Below, in pieces: positions 24,339 through 33,090 of a DNA stretch of 64,000 nt. The notes under the pieces are model-generated. The model ran no database searches. It saw only the letters and a list, made by a program, of their open reading frames with translations, and had not been told where the DNA came from. Position numbers and translations under genes: made by a program. Numbering within the stretch: position 1 is the stretch's first letter; each line of letters opens with the position of its first letter. Source of the stretch: Dulcicalothrix desertica PCC 7102 (lineage in GTDB: Bacteria > Cyanobacteriota > Cyanobacteriia > Cyanobacteriales > Nostocaceae). Location: the NCBI RefSeq assembly GCF_003991905.1, contig NZ_RSCL01000002.1:231620-295619 (forward strand). The letters are read 5' to 3'.

Positions 24339-24368
24339 ATACTACATTAATACTACAAAAGGTGTCAA
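24339..24368 (-). promoter_or_regulatory. Consensus promoter for the leader ORF and tRNA array
   Basis: On the minus strand TTGACA (24368-24363), an 18-bp spacer, then TAGTAT (24344-24339). The spacer and -10 lie in an iterated direct repeat TGTAGTATTAA-TGTAGTATTAT-TGTAGTG that may be an operator. Confidence 0.7.
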
Positions 24369-24493
24369 GGGGTTTTGGAAAAATTTTTTGATATTCTTGG
24401 AAAAGCTTGCGGGAGTTGAATTTGGGTCATGTATTATGTCTGTAGGTTGAGTAACTTGATTTATGATTGACGCGAGTAAAAGCGAGGAGTGGC

Positions 24494-25324
24494 ATGAAAG
24501 GTATGTTTATGCGAAAGGGTAAAAATGTTGGGATTGGTTGGGGTTTAATTACTATATGTATGTGTATTACGGCGTGTAGTGGTAACTCAAAAATAGAGAC
24601 TTCTAACAAACAGTCGCCCCAAAGTAAAGTTTTAGCAGCGAACACAACAGCAAATCCGGCGCCATCACCCAAACCGCAAAATCTGAGTTTTTCTGCTCCT
24701 GCCCAATTCCAAGGAAAGACAGTATATAAATCGGAAGTTCCTAATAACGAAAAAGTTATAGCTTTGACATTTGATGATGGACCTTGGAAAGAAACCACAC
24801 CACAAATGCTAGATATACTCAAGCAAAACAATATAAAAGCTACTTTTTTTTGGGTAGGAACATCGATTCAAGAAAATCCAGAAATGGCTAAAAAGGTTGT
24901 GACAGATGGACACGCTATTGGCAACCACACATGGCATCACTGGTATAAACAAATGGATACAGCCACAGCAAAAAGCGAAATCGATAAAACCGCAGATTTA
25001 ATCTACAGAACCACTGGCGCCAAAACTACATTATTTCGTCCACCCGGTGGTTATTTAAATAACGGATTAGCAGCTTATGCTAAGAGCCAAAATTACACTG
25101 TAGTCATGTGGTCACAAACCTCTGCTGATACTGACCCAAAAGCTAAATATGAAGTTTTTGTCAAGAATGTACTTCGAGATGCCAAACCAGGTTCCATTGT
25201 GCTAATGCATGATGGAGGAGGTGACAGGCGCCGGACAGTACAAGCGTTGCCAAAAATTATTAGCGGGTTAAAAGAAAAAGGCTATAGGTTTGTCACCGTT
25301 CCAGAAATTTTAGAAAAGAGTTGA
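24494..25324 (+). CDS. Polysaccharide deacetylase lipoprotein (NodB homology domain)
   Basis: A 276-residue carbohydrate esterase family 4 protein. The N-terminal signal ends in a lipobox (ITAC), so it is likely a lipoprotein. After a Pro/Ser-rich linker comes the NodB domain: ALTFDDGPW (catalytic Asp and metal Asp), HTWHH (metal His pair), RPPGG and LMHDGGG. It deacetylates N-acetylated glycans such as peptidoglycan or chitin-like polymers. Start at 24494 is set by GAGGAG upstream. It is divergent from the tRNA-array promoter. Confidence 0.92.
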   Translation: MKGMFMRKGKNVGIGWGLITICMCITACSGNSKIETSNKQSPQSKVLAANTTANPAPSPKPQNLSFSAPAQFQGKTVYKSEVPNNEKVIALTFDDGPWKETTPQMLDILKQNNIKATFFWVGTSIQENPEMAKKVVTDGHAIGNHTWHHWYKQMDTATAKSEIDKTADLIYRTTGAKTTLFRPPGGYLNNGLAAYAKSQNYTVVMWSQTSADTDPKAKYEVFVKNVLRDAKPGSIVLMHDGGGDRRRTVQALPKIISGLKEKGYRFVTVPEILEKS

Positions 25325-25326
25325 AA

Positions 25327-25463
25327 GTGCTGAGTGCTGAGTGCTGAGTGCTGAGTGCTGAGGAAAAAGACATTTAACTCCTAACTCCTAACTCCTAACT
25401 CCTAATTATTAACTCCTAACTCTTAATTTCCTACTCAGCACTCACAACTCAGCACTCAGCACT
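25327..25463. repeat. Heptameric short tandem repeats (STRR type)
   Basis: Five copies of GTGCTGA, then TAACTCC/CTAACTC units and finally inverted CAGCACT-type copies, so the ends are complementary. The right end runs into the 3' end of the next gene and encodes its last residues and stop. Confidence 0.85.
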
Positions 25464-25835
25464 AATACAAGCTTGCGCTTCTTGCCAGAGTTTGTGCAAA
25501 AAGAACTCGATGCGGTCGCTAATTGTGGTTACAAAAATGCCTGTTGCTTCGTCGCAAGTGCTAGACATCCATGAACCGCGTAGCGTGACTTCTAAATATT
25601 CAGCGTCGCAAACACAGACGGTGATAATTTCTTTGTCGCTGCATTTGGTTTGAGCTTTTAGCACCTCTACTCCCGGTAAATCAACAGGAAGCAAAAATGA
25701 TGCGGTGCTGGGTTCGACGCAGAGGCTTTGACCCGCGCGAAGTGATAAAAGCACGCGCGTTTGTATCCAGTCCTCGATAGACTGATTTATACATTCAAGG
25801 TGAAAGCCAGTTTCCGTGTACGTTAATTTCAGCAT
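25449..25835 (-). CDS. Conserved protein of unknown function
   Basis: A 128-residue protein (MLKLTYTETGFHLE...) with alternating hydrophobic pattern suggesting beta structure, followed by a C-terminal helix (RIEFFLHKLWQEAQ). No signal peptide or motif that I recognise. The ATG at 25835 leaves 16 bp to the upstream HNH gene on the same strand; an upstream start would overlap that gene. The last four residues come from the heptamer repeat. Confidence 0.65.
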   Translation of the reverse strand: MLKLTYTETGFHLECINQSIEDWIQTRVLLSLRAGQSLCVEPSTASFLLPVDLPGVEVLKAQTKCSDKEIITVCVCDAEYLEVTLRGSWMSSTCDEATGIFVTTISDRIEFFLHKLWQEAQACISAEC

Positions 25836-25851
25836 TATCCATGCGCTCCCG

Positions 25852-26391
25852 TTACTCCAGGCTTTTAGGTTGTTCCGTCCAAAACTTTTCGGCAAAAGCT
25901 ATTGTTGGATGGATTGGTGCTTTTAGCTTGTGACGCAGTTGCATTCCTGCTTCGTGAAGTGTTTTGTCTCCCTTCTTAGAGTTACATCTCTCACATGCAG
26001 TTACTACGTTATCCCATGTATGTAAACCACCTCGCGACCGAGGAATTACGTGGTCTAGCGTTAAATGTTTGCTGCTACCGCAATATTGACAAGTGTAGTG
26101 GTCGCGTTTTAAAACTTCTCGTCGATTTACTGGTGGCACTTTCCATGTTCTCTCAAAAGAAGCTATTTTCAAGCGAATGTGTTTCGGTACATGAAGTACT
26201 AAGCTCGGAGAGTACACCATCCAACCAACTTCAGAAAGCATATCGAGAGGTTCCGCTTTTTCTGTAACCAGCAACACAATCGCACGTTTAATATTGACGC
26301 GACATAGTGGTAGGTAGTTTTGCGAAAATACTACCACTGACTGTTCTAACACTTGCCTACTTGTCGGGTTCGTCACAGCTTGACTCCTCAT
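25852..26391 (-). CDS. HNH endonuclease family protein
   Basis: A 179-residue protein. The C-terminal HNH domain has YTCQYCGS, LTLDHVIPRSRGG, WDNVVTACERCNSKKGD: the CxxC pairs and the DH of the beta-beta-alpha metal finger. The N-terminal 70 residues (CRVNIKRAIVLLVTEKAE...) are typical of the chromosomal HNH proteins widespread in bacteria. Substrate is unknown. It starts after a terminator hairpin and likely shares a transcript with the downstream unknown gene. It is a different subfamily from the array HNH protein. Confidence 0.87.
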   Translation of the reverse strand: MRSQAVTNPTSRQVLEQSVVVFSQNYLPLCRVNIKRAIVLLVTEKAEPLDMLSEVGWMVYSPSLVLHVPKHIRLKIASFERTWKVPPVNRREVLKRDHYTCQYCGSSKHLTLDHVIPRSRGGLHTWDNVVTACERCNSKKGDKTLHEAGMQLRHKLKAPIHPTIAFAEKFWTEQPKSLE

Positions 26392-26397
26392 AAAATT

Positions 26398-26434
26398 AAC
26401 CCCCGCTTCTCCTGTATTTGGTGAAGCGGGGGTT
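26398..26434. terminator. GC-rich hairpin AACCCCCGCTTC/GAAGCGGGGGTT
   Basis: A perfect 12-bp stem just upstream of the HNH gene start; it could end transcription coming from either side. The stretch 26435-26814 holds only a poorly supported GTG-started ORF on the minus strand. Confidence 0.65.
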
Positions 26435-26814
26435 AAAGGTTGACGTTGTTGTCTCTTTCCCTATTTTGGTACAGCACTGTTATTCCTGTACCTCCCGCTT
26501 CTATTGTTCGGTTTTGACCCTAGATTGAAAACTAGATTTATAGCTAAATCCAACATTTGACTAAATATGCTAATTCGGGCATATCCATAATCTCGATTAC
26601 TATCTGTGTTCCGCTCCTGATATCTATGGGATGTGCCCATAAATAAATACTCCACCTCCACACACCATGATTCCCAATTTAGATGGGCGCCACAGCCGCG
26701 CGTAGAAGTAGAGTTTGGGGAAAAAGTAATCACAGAAAATTTCACCTATTGAACATTCCTATAAACATACTACACTTGTAATACTATCCTGTCTATACTT
26801 TTAAGGAGAAAATC

Positions 26815-27150
26815 ATGCATACTATCGCTCGCACCCCAACCACCGATATGGAAGTTACCAGCATCCGTTTAGAGCGAGAACTCAAAGAGAAACTCAAAGA
26901 CCTATCAGGGAATCAAGGATATCAGGCGCTTATTCGGGACATTTTATGGAATTACGTCCAGCAAAAATCAGGTGAGTGGAAACCGAGATTTTCGCGTACT
27001 GATATACGAGCTAGCATCGCCGCTACGGCACAGCAAGAAGAACGCTGCGTACTTACAGGTCAACTTATTCAACCACAACAACCTATGCTGCTGGGCTTGA
27101 CAAGAAATGGCGAAATGGTACCGCTAAGTGCCGAGAGTTTAGCCGATTAG
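26815..27150 (+). CDS. Ribbon-helix-helix-like small protein
   Basis: A 111-residue protein. The middle (EVTSIRLERELKEKLKDLSGNQGYQALIRDILWNYV, read in parts) has the beta-strand then two-helix pattern of an RHH DNA-binding domain. The C-terminal 45 residues include CVLTGQLIQPQQPMLLGLTRNG. AAGGAG lies 8 bp before the ATG. Probably a DNA-binding regulator; its targets are not visible. It ends at a strong hairpin. Confidence 0.7.
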   Translation: MHTIARTPTTDMEVTSIRLERELKEKLKDLSGNQGYQALIRDILWNYVQQKSGEWKPRFSRTDIRASIAATAQQEERCVLTGQLIQPQQPMLLGLTRNGEMVPLSAESLAD

Positions 27151-27162
27151 TATCGAAAACCC

Positions 27163-27203
27163 GCGCGCAGTCAGCAGTCTTTGATTCTACCAAGACTGCG
27201 CGC
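27163..27203 (+). terminator. Intrinsic terminator after the RHH-like gene
   Basis: A 10-bp perfect stem GCGCGCAGTC/GACTGCGCGC followed by ACCTTATTTTTAT. Confidence 0.75.
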
Positions 27204-27939
27204 ACCTTATTTTTATACGAAGAAATAATATTTAATTTAAGTTAATATTAGTTAATTAAATGTTTTTTTGGTCAATTTTCATTTATCCTATATAGCTCTA
27301 GGACTAATATACTTTTACTCAAGCAGAGGGCTACACACCTCTTGACATTCAATAGTCTTATATTTAACAAAGTAAGTGTAATGTTACACACAAGGAGTAA
27401 ACCTATACCCTAATCTCTCTTAACCTATTCTTGAAATTCAGATAAATATTTTCTTGGTACCAAGGGTAAACACTGATTAGAATAAGCACTGATTAAAATT
27501 TATTAGCTTTATCATCAGCTTTACTTCGGGTCTCGACAATCCCTCCAACGGCACCACTGATCATAATGTTCCAAATATGCTCAGTACATTCTGTAATTCC
27601 TCAGTATTAACGCGGATATAGTTCACGAGTTACTCGTCTGAAATATAGCATAATTACGGTTTGTGTAGAGTTTTAGAAAGGATATTCTAAGTCAGAGTAT
27701 GTAAGTCAAAAGCGTAAAACCTTTACTTCGATTCTCTTAAATTGAGTCACGATTATCTTTCACGCATTGTGGCCTTATATCTTTAATGCGTTTACCAAAA
27801 ACGCTTATGATATTTTGTCATCTTGAAAAAAAGGGGCTATAACAGGTGAGAGAAAGTTTTATACGCTCATACATTTTCCAAAAGGGTGCAACAGACGATA
27901 TAGGGTGAACCATATGTCAGGAGGGTGGTTAACAAGAAA
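27204..27939. other. Long AT-rich intergenic region
   Basis: About 735 bp with no ORF of note on either strand and no recognised RNA. It presumably holds the promoter of the following sensor protein. Confidence 0.6.
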
Positions 27940-30030
27940 ATGGGTTCGATATTTAACAGCGCATCAGGGATGAAAAAGCGTTTTTCATCGCCTTTACAAG
28001 ATTTAGACGAAATTGCCCGAATAAGTAATAACCCGTATACAAAGCTGATGCAGCAGTCAGAACAGCCAGTTCATCAACTGGCACAACAAATAAATCAAAT
28101 CGTCGCCAATCATGCATCCTTTGGGTTCGATATGACGGGTCAAAAGCTCGCACCGTCAAGCGTCTCACCTATTTTAGACATGCTGCATTTGATTGCTCAG
28201 GTTCTAGGAGCTGCATTTGATGTAGATTGCTGCTTGGTAACGCTATTGGGTAAAGGAAGTGAACCAGTTAGCAACAGTTGGTTCAAAGAAGACCCCGAAC
28301 AGTTAGCTGCATACTCTTCGGAGATGCTATCAATGGAACAGGTTAATTTGCCTGTTATTCAATGCGCGTCCGAAACATTGACAATCGATGATATTTCGAC
28401 TATAGAGAAAAGTTTAATAGCTGGATTTCAAAATTTACATCTCAGTATTAAAACCGTTTTAGCTATTCCTATCAAGTTTGGTGGTCAGAAAAACGGTGTA
28501 GTTACCTTGGTCAAGTTACAGCAGCACGAGTGGGGCAATAGCGAAAAGCAAATGCTCAAAGACCTTGAACCTTCATGTGCTATTGCGTTTTCGGTTCTTC
28601 TTCAGCAGTTGGTTATTACTTCACAGCATCAATACGTTCAAACCTGTGCCCAACATCAAAGTTTAATTAAACAATTATCTATATTAGGTCGTAGCAACTT
28701 AGAATTAAACCAAACTCTTCAGCTTGTTATTACTTCTACTGCTGAAGCCCTTCAAGTTGACCGCGCTTTATTAATATTACTTAAATATACTGACCCTTTA
28801 TTTAGAATTCGACAACGAAGACAAATTCCCAACGCTAAAGCCACTGTAAACTCTAAGTGGATAAACGAGGCTGAATTTCCTAATAGTACACAGCCGCAGT
28901 TAGATGATTATTTCATGACATCCGACTGTGGATTATGCCAGCGTATATTTACTGAGTCTGGTAAACCTATTATTATTAAAGATATTGCTGAAATTGCCGA
29001 AATTACAACTGCGGCGCCTTTATTTGAAGTATATAGATTACCAGCTATATTAATGATGCCTTTAGAAAGTCAAGGCAGAATATTAGGGTTTGTGGTGCTT
29101 CAACAAGCAGCACCACGGTCTTGGCAAACCGCAGAAACAAATATAGTCGAAATGGTTTGCGCGCAACTTAGCAACTCCATTATTCAATCTCAAACATTGC
29201 GGCAAGTGCAAACGCTAGTTGATGAACGCACAGCACAACTACAGCGAAGTTTAGAAGTACAAGCAAAATTGTACGAAAAAACACGTCAATACGTTGAACA
29301 GTTACGCGAACTCAATGAACTCAAAGACGAATTTTTGAGTAACATGAGCGATAGACTTCGCTATCCCCTCACCAACATGCGAATGGCAATGCGTAACTTA
29401 CGACGACCGGAAATTAAACCCGAACGTCAAGCAATGTATCTTGATATTCTTGAACAAGAATGTGATAAAGAAATTAACTTGATTAACGACTTACTCACAC
29501 TCCAAAAACTAGAGACACATTCCTCACGTCCACAGTTGGAAAAAATAGATTTAAATAATCGACTGCAAAGCTTAATCAGTCCGTTTGAGAAAAAGCTGTC
29601 TGAAAAAAATATCAGCATAAATGTTGAATTAACCGATATACCACTAACACTCGAAACCGAAATCGAAAGCTTTGATAGAATTCTTCAGGAATTACTTACT
29701 AATACAACTAAATATACTGAACCCGACACCACAGTTAATTTAAGAGTTAGCCAAACAGTTAAAGAGCAAATTGACCGGGTTATTATAGAAATTACTAATG
29801 TCGGACGTGGCATCTCACAAGAAGAAGCAACTTATATATTCGACAAATTCCGTCGTGGTCGAGGACGATGGACTCCCGGTACTGGTCTTGGACTCGCACT
29901 CGTCAAGTCCTTGGTGCAGCACTTAAATGGAGATATTGCTGTCACTAGCAATACTGTTGAGGGTTCTGACATGAGCGAAATTTGTTTTACTCTCAATTTG
30001 CCTCAATTTTCTGATGATATTAACTCATAA
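27940..30030 (+). CDS. Double-GAF sensor kinase-like protein with altered H-box
   Basis: A 696-residue cytoplasmic protein: two GAF domains (about 60-225 and 245-420), a coiled coil (around 430-460), a HisKA-like dimerisation domain and a HATPase. The H-box reads SDRLRYPL at about residue 468 where SHELRTPL is expected, so the phospho-accepting His is Asp. The ATPase part keeps an Asn in LLTNTTKY and TGLGLALVK; the G1 box is ITNVGRGI. It is therefore probably a pseudokinase or an ATP-sensing regulator. AGGAGG upstream favours ATG 27940 over the GTG at 27925. It overlaps the next gene by 17 bp. Confidence 0.88.
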   Translation: MGSIFNSASGMKKRFSSPLQDLDEIARISNNPYTKLMQQSEQPVHQLAQQINQIVANHASFGFDMTGQKLAPSSVSPILDMLHLIAQVLGAAFDVDCCLVTLLGKGSEPVSNSWFKEDPEQLAAYSSEMLSMEQVNLPVIQCASETLTIDDISTIEKSLIAGFQNLHLSIKTVLAIPIKFGGQKNGVVTLVKLQQHEWGNSEKQMLKDLEPSCAIAFSVLLQQLVITSQHQYVQTCAQHQSLIKQLSILGRSNLELNQTLQLVITSTAEALQVDRALLILLKYTDPLFRIRQRRQIPNAKATVNSKWINEAEFPNSTQPQLDDYFMTSDCGLCQRIFTESGKPIIIKDIAEIAEITTAAPLFEVYRLPAILMMPLESQGRILGFVVLQQAAPRSWQTAETNIVEMVCAQLSNSIIQSQTLRQVQTLVDERTAQLQRSLEVQAKLYEKTRQYVEQLRELNELKDEFLSNMSDRLRYPLTNMRMAMRNLRRPEIKPERQAMYLDILEQECDKEINLINDLLTLQKLETHSSRPQLEKIDLNNRLQSLISPFEKKLSEKNISINVELTDIPLTLETEIESFDRILQELLTNTTKYTEPDTTVNLRVSQTVKEQIDRVIIEITNVGRGISQEEATYIFDKFRRGRGRWTPGTGLGLALVKSLVQHLNGDIAVTSNTVEGSDMSEICFTLNLPQFSDDINS

Positions 30031-30607
30031 CACTGAAACAGTGACTCAACAATACAACGCAGCATCCGAAGAGGATACGAATGACCATTACGAACAAGAT
30101 ATGGCACCTGAACCTGAATTGGAAGCCATTGAGGTAGTCGTCGAGAAAATTGCTGAACGCAGGCGCCAAATAACTGCTAAGGTAGAAATTTCACGACCAC
30201 CAGAAATTGTTTGGAAGGTTTTGACTAATTACGAAGCACTACCTGAATTTGTTCCAAGTCTACATTCGAGTAAACGACTCGAACATCCACAACCTGGAGG
30301 TATTCGTGTTGAACAAATTGGTCGAGAACGGTTATTAAAGTTAAACTTCAATGCGCGTGTTGTCCTTGACTTATTCGAGTCCTTCCCTACAGAAATTAGT
30401 TTCCAAATGGTTGAAGGAGATTTTAAGGAATATTCGGGGAGCTGGGTATTACAACCGTGTGATAATGACCAATCAACTACTAATCTGTGCTATACCCTTA
30501 CTGTCCATCCTAAACGCTTAATGCCTGTAAGCCTTATTGAACAACGCTTAGGCAAAGGTTTAAGAGTCAATTTACACGCTATTAAAAAGCATGTTGAATC
30601 TGAATAA
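30014..30607 (+). CDS. SRPBCC/START-like (cyclase/dehydrase type) protein
   Basis: A 197-residue protein with an acidic N-terminal tail (about 1-45) and a START-like fold: ITAKVEISRPPEIVWKVLTNYEALPEFVPSL, then the family pattern through GSWVLQPC. Such helix-grip proteins bind hydrophobic ligands or act in lipid/quinone metabolism. It starts inside the end of the GAF sensor gene (17-bp overlap), so the two are translationally coupled and may act together. A U-tract hairpin follows. Confidence 0.85.
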   Translation: MILTHNTETVTQQYNAASEEDTNDHYEQDMAPEPELEAIEVVVEKIAERRRQITAKVEISRPPEIVWKVLTNYEALPEFVPSLHSSKRLEHPQPGGIRVEQIGRERLLKLNFNARVVLDLFESFPTEISFQMVEGDFKEYSGSWVLQPCDNDQSTTNLCYTLTVHPKRLMPVSLIEQRLGKGLRVNLHAIKKHVESE

Positions 30608-30621
30608 CATAATATATATAT

Positions 30622-30654
30622 GGCGCCTCGAATGTGTGTGGCGCCTTTTTTTTT
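30622..30654 (+). terminator. Intrinsic terminator with GGCGCC stem
   Basis: GGCGCC, a 12-base loop, GGCGCC, then nine T residues. The over-represented hexamer forms both arms. Confidence 0.8.
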
Positions 30655-30664
30655 GTAAATAGCA

Positions 30665-30692
30665 GTAGAGACGCGATTAATCGCGTCTCTAC
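30665..30692. repeat. Dispersed GTAGAGACGCG palindrome (copy 7)
   Basis: A perfect 28-bp palindrome identical to the core at 15081 and 58992. Confidence 0.88.
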
Positions 30693-30703
30693 ATTTTTTG
30701 ATA

Positions 30704-30776
30704 TACCCCCAGGGGAATTCGAATCCCCGTTACCTCCGTGAAAGGGAGGTGTCCTAGGCCTCTAGACGATGGGGGC
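30704..30776 (-). tRNA. tRNA-Glu(UUC), canonical chromosomal copy
   Basis: Acceptor GCCCCCA/TGGGGGT, anticodon loop CTTTCAC in stem CCTCC/GGAGG, T-loop TTCGAAT, A73. Unlike the array copies it looks fully canonical; in cyanobacteria tRNA-Glu also feeds tetrapyrrole synthesis. The following 30777-31103 region has no gene. Confidence 0.92.
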
Positions 30777-31103
30777 GCATTGGACTCAACAATATATAAA
30801 TTAACGGTTTCTCTAAAAGATGTCAATACCTTTGGACAAAAAAAGTTTTGCAAGGCAATATGGTAGGGGACGAGAAAATGTCACTCACCAGAACGCGTGC
30901 GTAAAAGTTAGTACATTTATTACTCTTGAGAGTGTTACAGAGTTTCCACAGCAGATTAGCGTAAATATCGTAAGATAGTTAACTACATATGGAAATAAGT
31001 ATCTATTTGGTAAAAATAGTTGGGTGTAATGTTCGCTGGCATAAGTTTAGTAACTACTATTCTTTACTCCAGATTTTGAAACCGTTCACTCAAAATCTAT
31101 AAC

Positions 31104-33032
31104 ATGGAAGCATCTCTTGATATCACCCTTCAAATGGTGATTACCGTTATTGCCGGAATTGGCGCCCAGGTGTTGGCTGCTTACAGTCAGGTACCAAGCA
31201 TTGTGTTTTTATTACTGTTCGGTATTTTATTAGGTTCAGATGTAATTGGGTTATTACATCCGCATGTTCTGGGTACCGGGTTAGAAGTGATTGTTGGCTT
31301 GGCAACCGCAATAATTTTATTTGAAGGTGGGCTGAATTTAGATTTGCGTGAATTGGGCAAAGTCTCCCTAACCTTACAACTACTCGTTACTCTAGGAACA
31401 CTCATTACACTCGTGGGTGGAACTCTTGCTGCTCATTGGCTTGGCGAGTTTCCTTGGGCTATCGCGTTTCTGTACGCTTCTGTCATTGTAGTCACAGGTC
31501 CCACCGTCATTAGTCCTCTACTCAAACAAATCAACGTAGATAGGCAAGTTGCCACACTACTCGAAGGTGAGGGAGTTCTTATTGACCCAGTTGGCGCCAT
31601 TTTGGCTTTCGTCGTTCTCGATACTATATTAGACGGCGAAGCTGACCCCAAAATCGCAATTATTGGTTTATTCGTCCGTCTTTCTATTGGAGCTTTAATT
31701 GGTGCCTTTGGTGGCTACTTAATGAGCTTAATCTTTAAGCACGCTAACTCTTTATCTTATGAACTCAAAAATCTTGTTGTCCTCGCTGTTCTATGGGGAT
31801 TGTTTGTTTTAGCACAAACTATCCGTACTGAATCAGGAGTTATGACCACAGTCGTCGCTGGCGCCGTTTTTGCCAATTCATCAGTTCCAGAAGAACGGTT
31901 ATTACGACGCTTTAAAGGACAACTCACAATTTTAAGCGTATCAGTTCTATTTATATTACTCGCCGCCGACTTATCTCTAAAAAGCGTATTTGCCCTTGGT
32001 TGGGGTAGTTTATTTACAGTTTTAGTACTAATGTTTGTAGTAAGACCGATTAATATTTTATGCTGTACTTGGAATAGTGACCTTAACTGGCGCCAAAAAA
32101 TCTTTTTAAGTTGGATAGCACCAAGAGGAATTGTTTGTGCGTCGGTAGCTTCGTTATTTGCAATTTCTTTAACGCAGCATGGTGTTAACGGTGGAGAAGC
32201 AATCAAAGCGCTGGTTTTTTTGACAATTATTATGACTGTAGTTTGCCAAGGATTAACTGCTGGATGGGTGGCAAACTTTTTACAAATTACTTCCAAAGAA
32301 ACGAAAGGAGCAGTAATTGTTGGCTGTAACCCTTTGAGCTTGTTAATTGCCCGTTTATTCCAGCAACGAGGTGAAAAAATTGTCATGATTGATACAGACC
32401 CCGAATCATGCCAAGCTGCTGAAGCTGAGAATTTACAAGTTATTGCGAGCAGTGCGCTTGATACAGGAGTGTTAGAAGAAGCTGGGTTGAGTTCAGTAGG
32501 TACTTTCTTGGCAATGACAAATAACGGTGAAGTGAATTATGTATTAGCACAACGCGCAGCAGAAGAATTTAATCCACCAAGGGTTTTAGCTGTTTTCCCA
32601 CGTATCGCACAAATAAACGGTGCAACTAACCAAAAAGTCAGCCAAGCATTTATTCCAGAATTAACTATAAAGAATTGGAATGAGTACCTTAACGATGGGC
32701 AGGTCAAATTAGGAAAAACAACTTTGAACGAAGTCGATTTTAGTAACCAGCAAATACATTTACAAGCACTAATTAGAACAGGTGAATTAGTGCCATTATT
32801 ATTTGAGCGTGATGATAATTTACAGGTAATACCCGCAGCACAAGAATGGGAAATTGGCGACAGAATTATTTACTTGCTGCATGACCCAAGACCAAATTTA
32901 CTCAAGAGGTTGTCAGATGCTAAAGAGTCAACTCGTTTGACACTAACTAATCTCCCAGAAGTTGAAGAAGTACCACTTTCTAGACTAGCTCAACTTTCAG
33001 CAACTAACTTGCAACGGATAGAACGGATATAA
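31104..33032 (+). CDS. CPA-family cation:proton antiporter with TrkA-type regulatory domain
   Basis: A 642-residue inner-membrane protein. The first 390 residues form about 12 membrane helices with antiporter signatures (FLLLFGILLG, VTGPTVISPLL, GVLIDPVGAILAF). From about 400 a cytoplasmic Rossmann domain of TrkA-N type follows (VIVGCNPLSLLIARLF), then a TrkA-C-like tail. It exchanges Na+ or K+ for H+ with nucleotide-dependent gating. Genes of this build are common in cyanobacterial salt and pH homeostasis. A hairpin separates it from the convergent cytochrome gene. Confidence 0.92.
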   Translation: MEASLDITLQMVITVIAGIGAQVLAAYSQVPSIVFLLLFGILLGSDVIGLLHPHVLGTGLEVIVGLATAIILFEGGLNLDLRELGKVSLTLQLLVTLGTLITLVGGTLAAHWLGEFPWAIAFLYASVIVVTGPTVISPLLKQINVDRQVATLLEGEGVLIDPVGAILAFVVLDTILDGEADPKIAIIGLFVRLSIGALIGAFGGYLMSLIFKHANSLSYELKNLVVLAVLWGLFVLAQTIRTESGVMTTVVAGAVFANSSVPEERLLRRFKGQLTILSVSVLFILLAADLSLKSVFALGWGSLFTVLVLMFVVRPINILCCTWNSDLNWRQKIFLSWIAPRGIVCASVASLFAISLTQHGVNGGEAIKALVFLTIIMTVVCQGLTAGWVANFLQITSKETKGAVIVGCNPLSLLIARLFQQRGEKIVMIDTDPESCQAAEAENLQVIASSALDTGVLEEAGLSSVGTFLAMTNNGEVNYVLAQRAAEEFNPPRVLAVFPRIAQINGATNQKVSQAFIPELTIKNWNEYLNDGQVKLGKTTLNEVDFSNQQIHLQALIRTGELVPLLFERDDNLQVIPAAQEWEIGDRIIYLLHDPRPNLLKRLSDAKESTRLTLTNLPEVEEVPLSRLAQLSATNLQRIERI

Positions 33033-33090
33033 CGGATGACTTATTCGTTGTAAACAAAATTTATCCGTTACATCCGTTTATCATCCGTTG
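33012..33090. terminator. ACGGATA-repeat hairpin between convergent genes
   Basis: Three AACGGAT units on the left face three ATCCGTT units on the right, forming a long inverted repeat that spans both stop codons. Confidence 0.6.

Noticed and set aside
15709..24368. Integrated prophage
   Set aside because: There are no capsid, terminase, portal, tail or integrase genes; only array-type and repair genes are present.
25327..25463. Possible CRISPR array
   Set aside because: The units are contiguous heptamers without 30-40-bp unique spacers, so they are short tandem repeats.
26461..26745. Minus-strand ORF of 94 codons
   Set aside because: GTG start with no Shine-Dalgarno, composition unlike a folded protein, no recognisable motif; the region follows a terminator.
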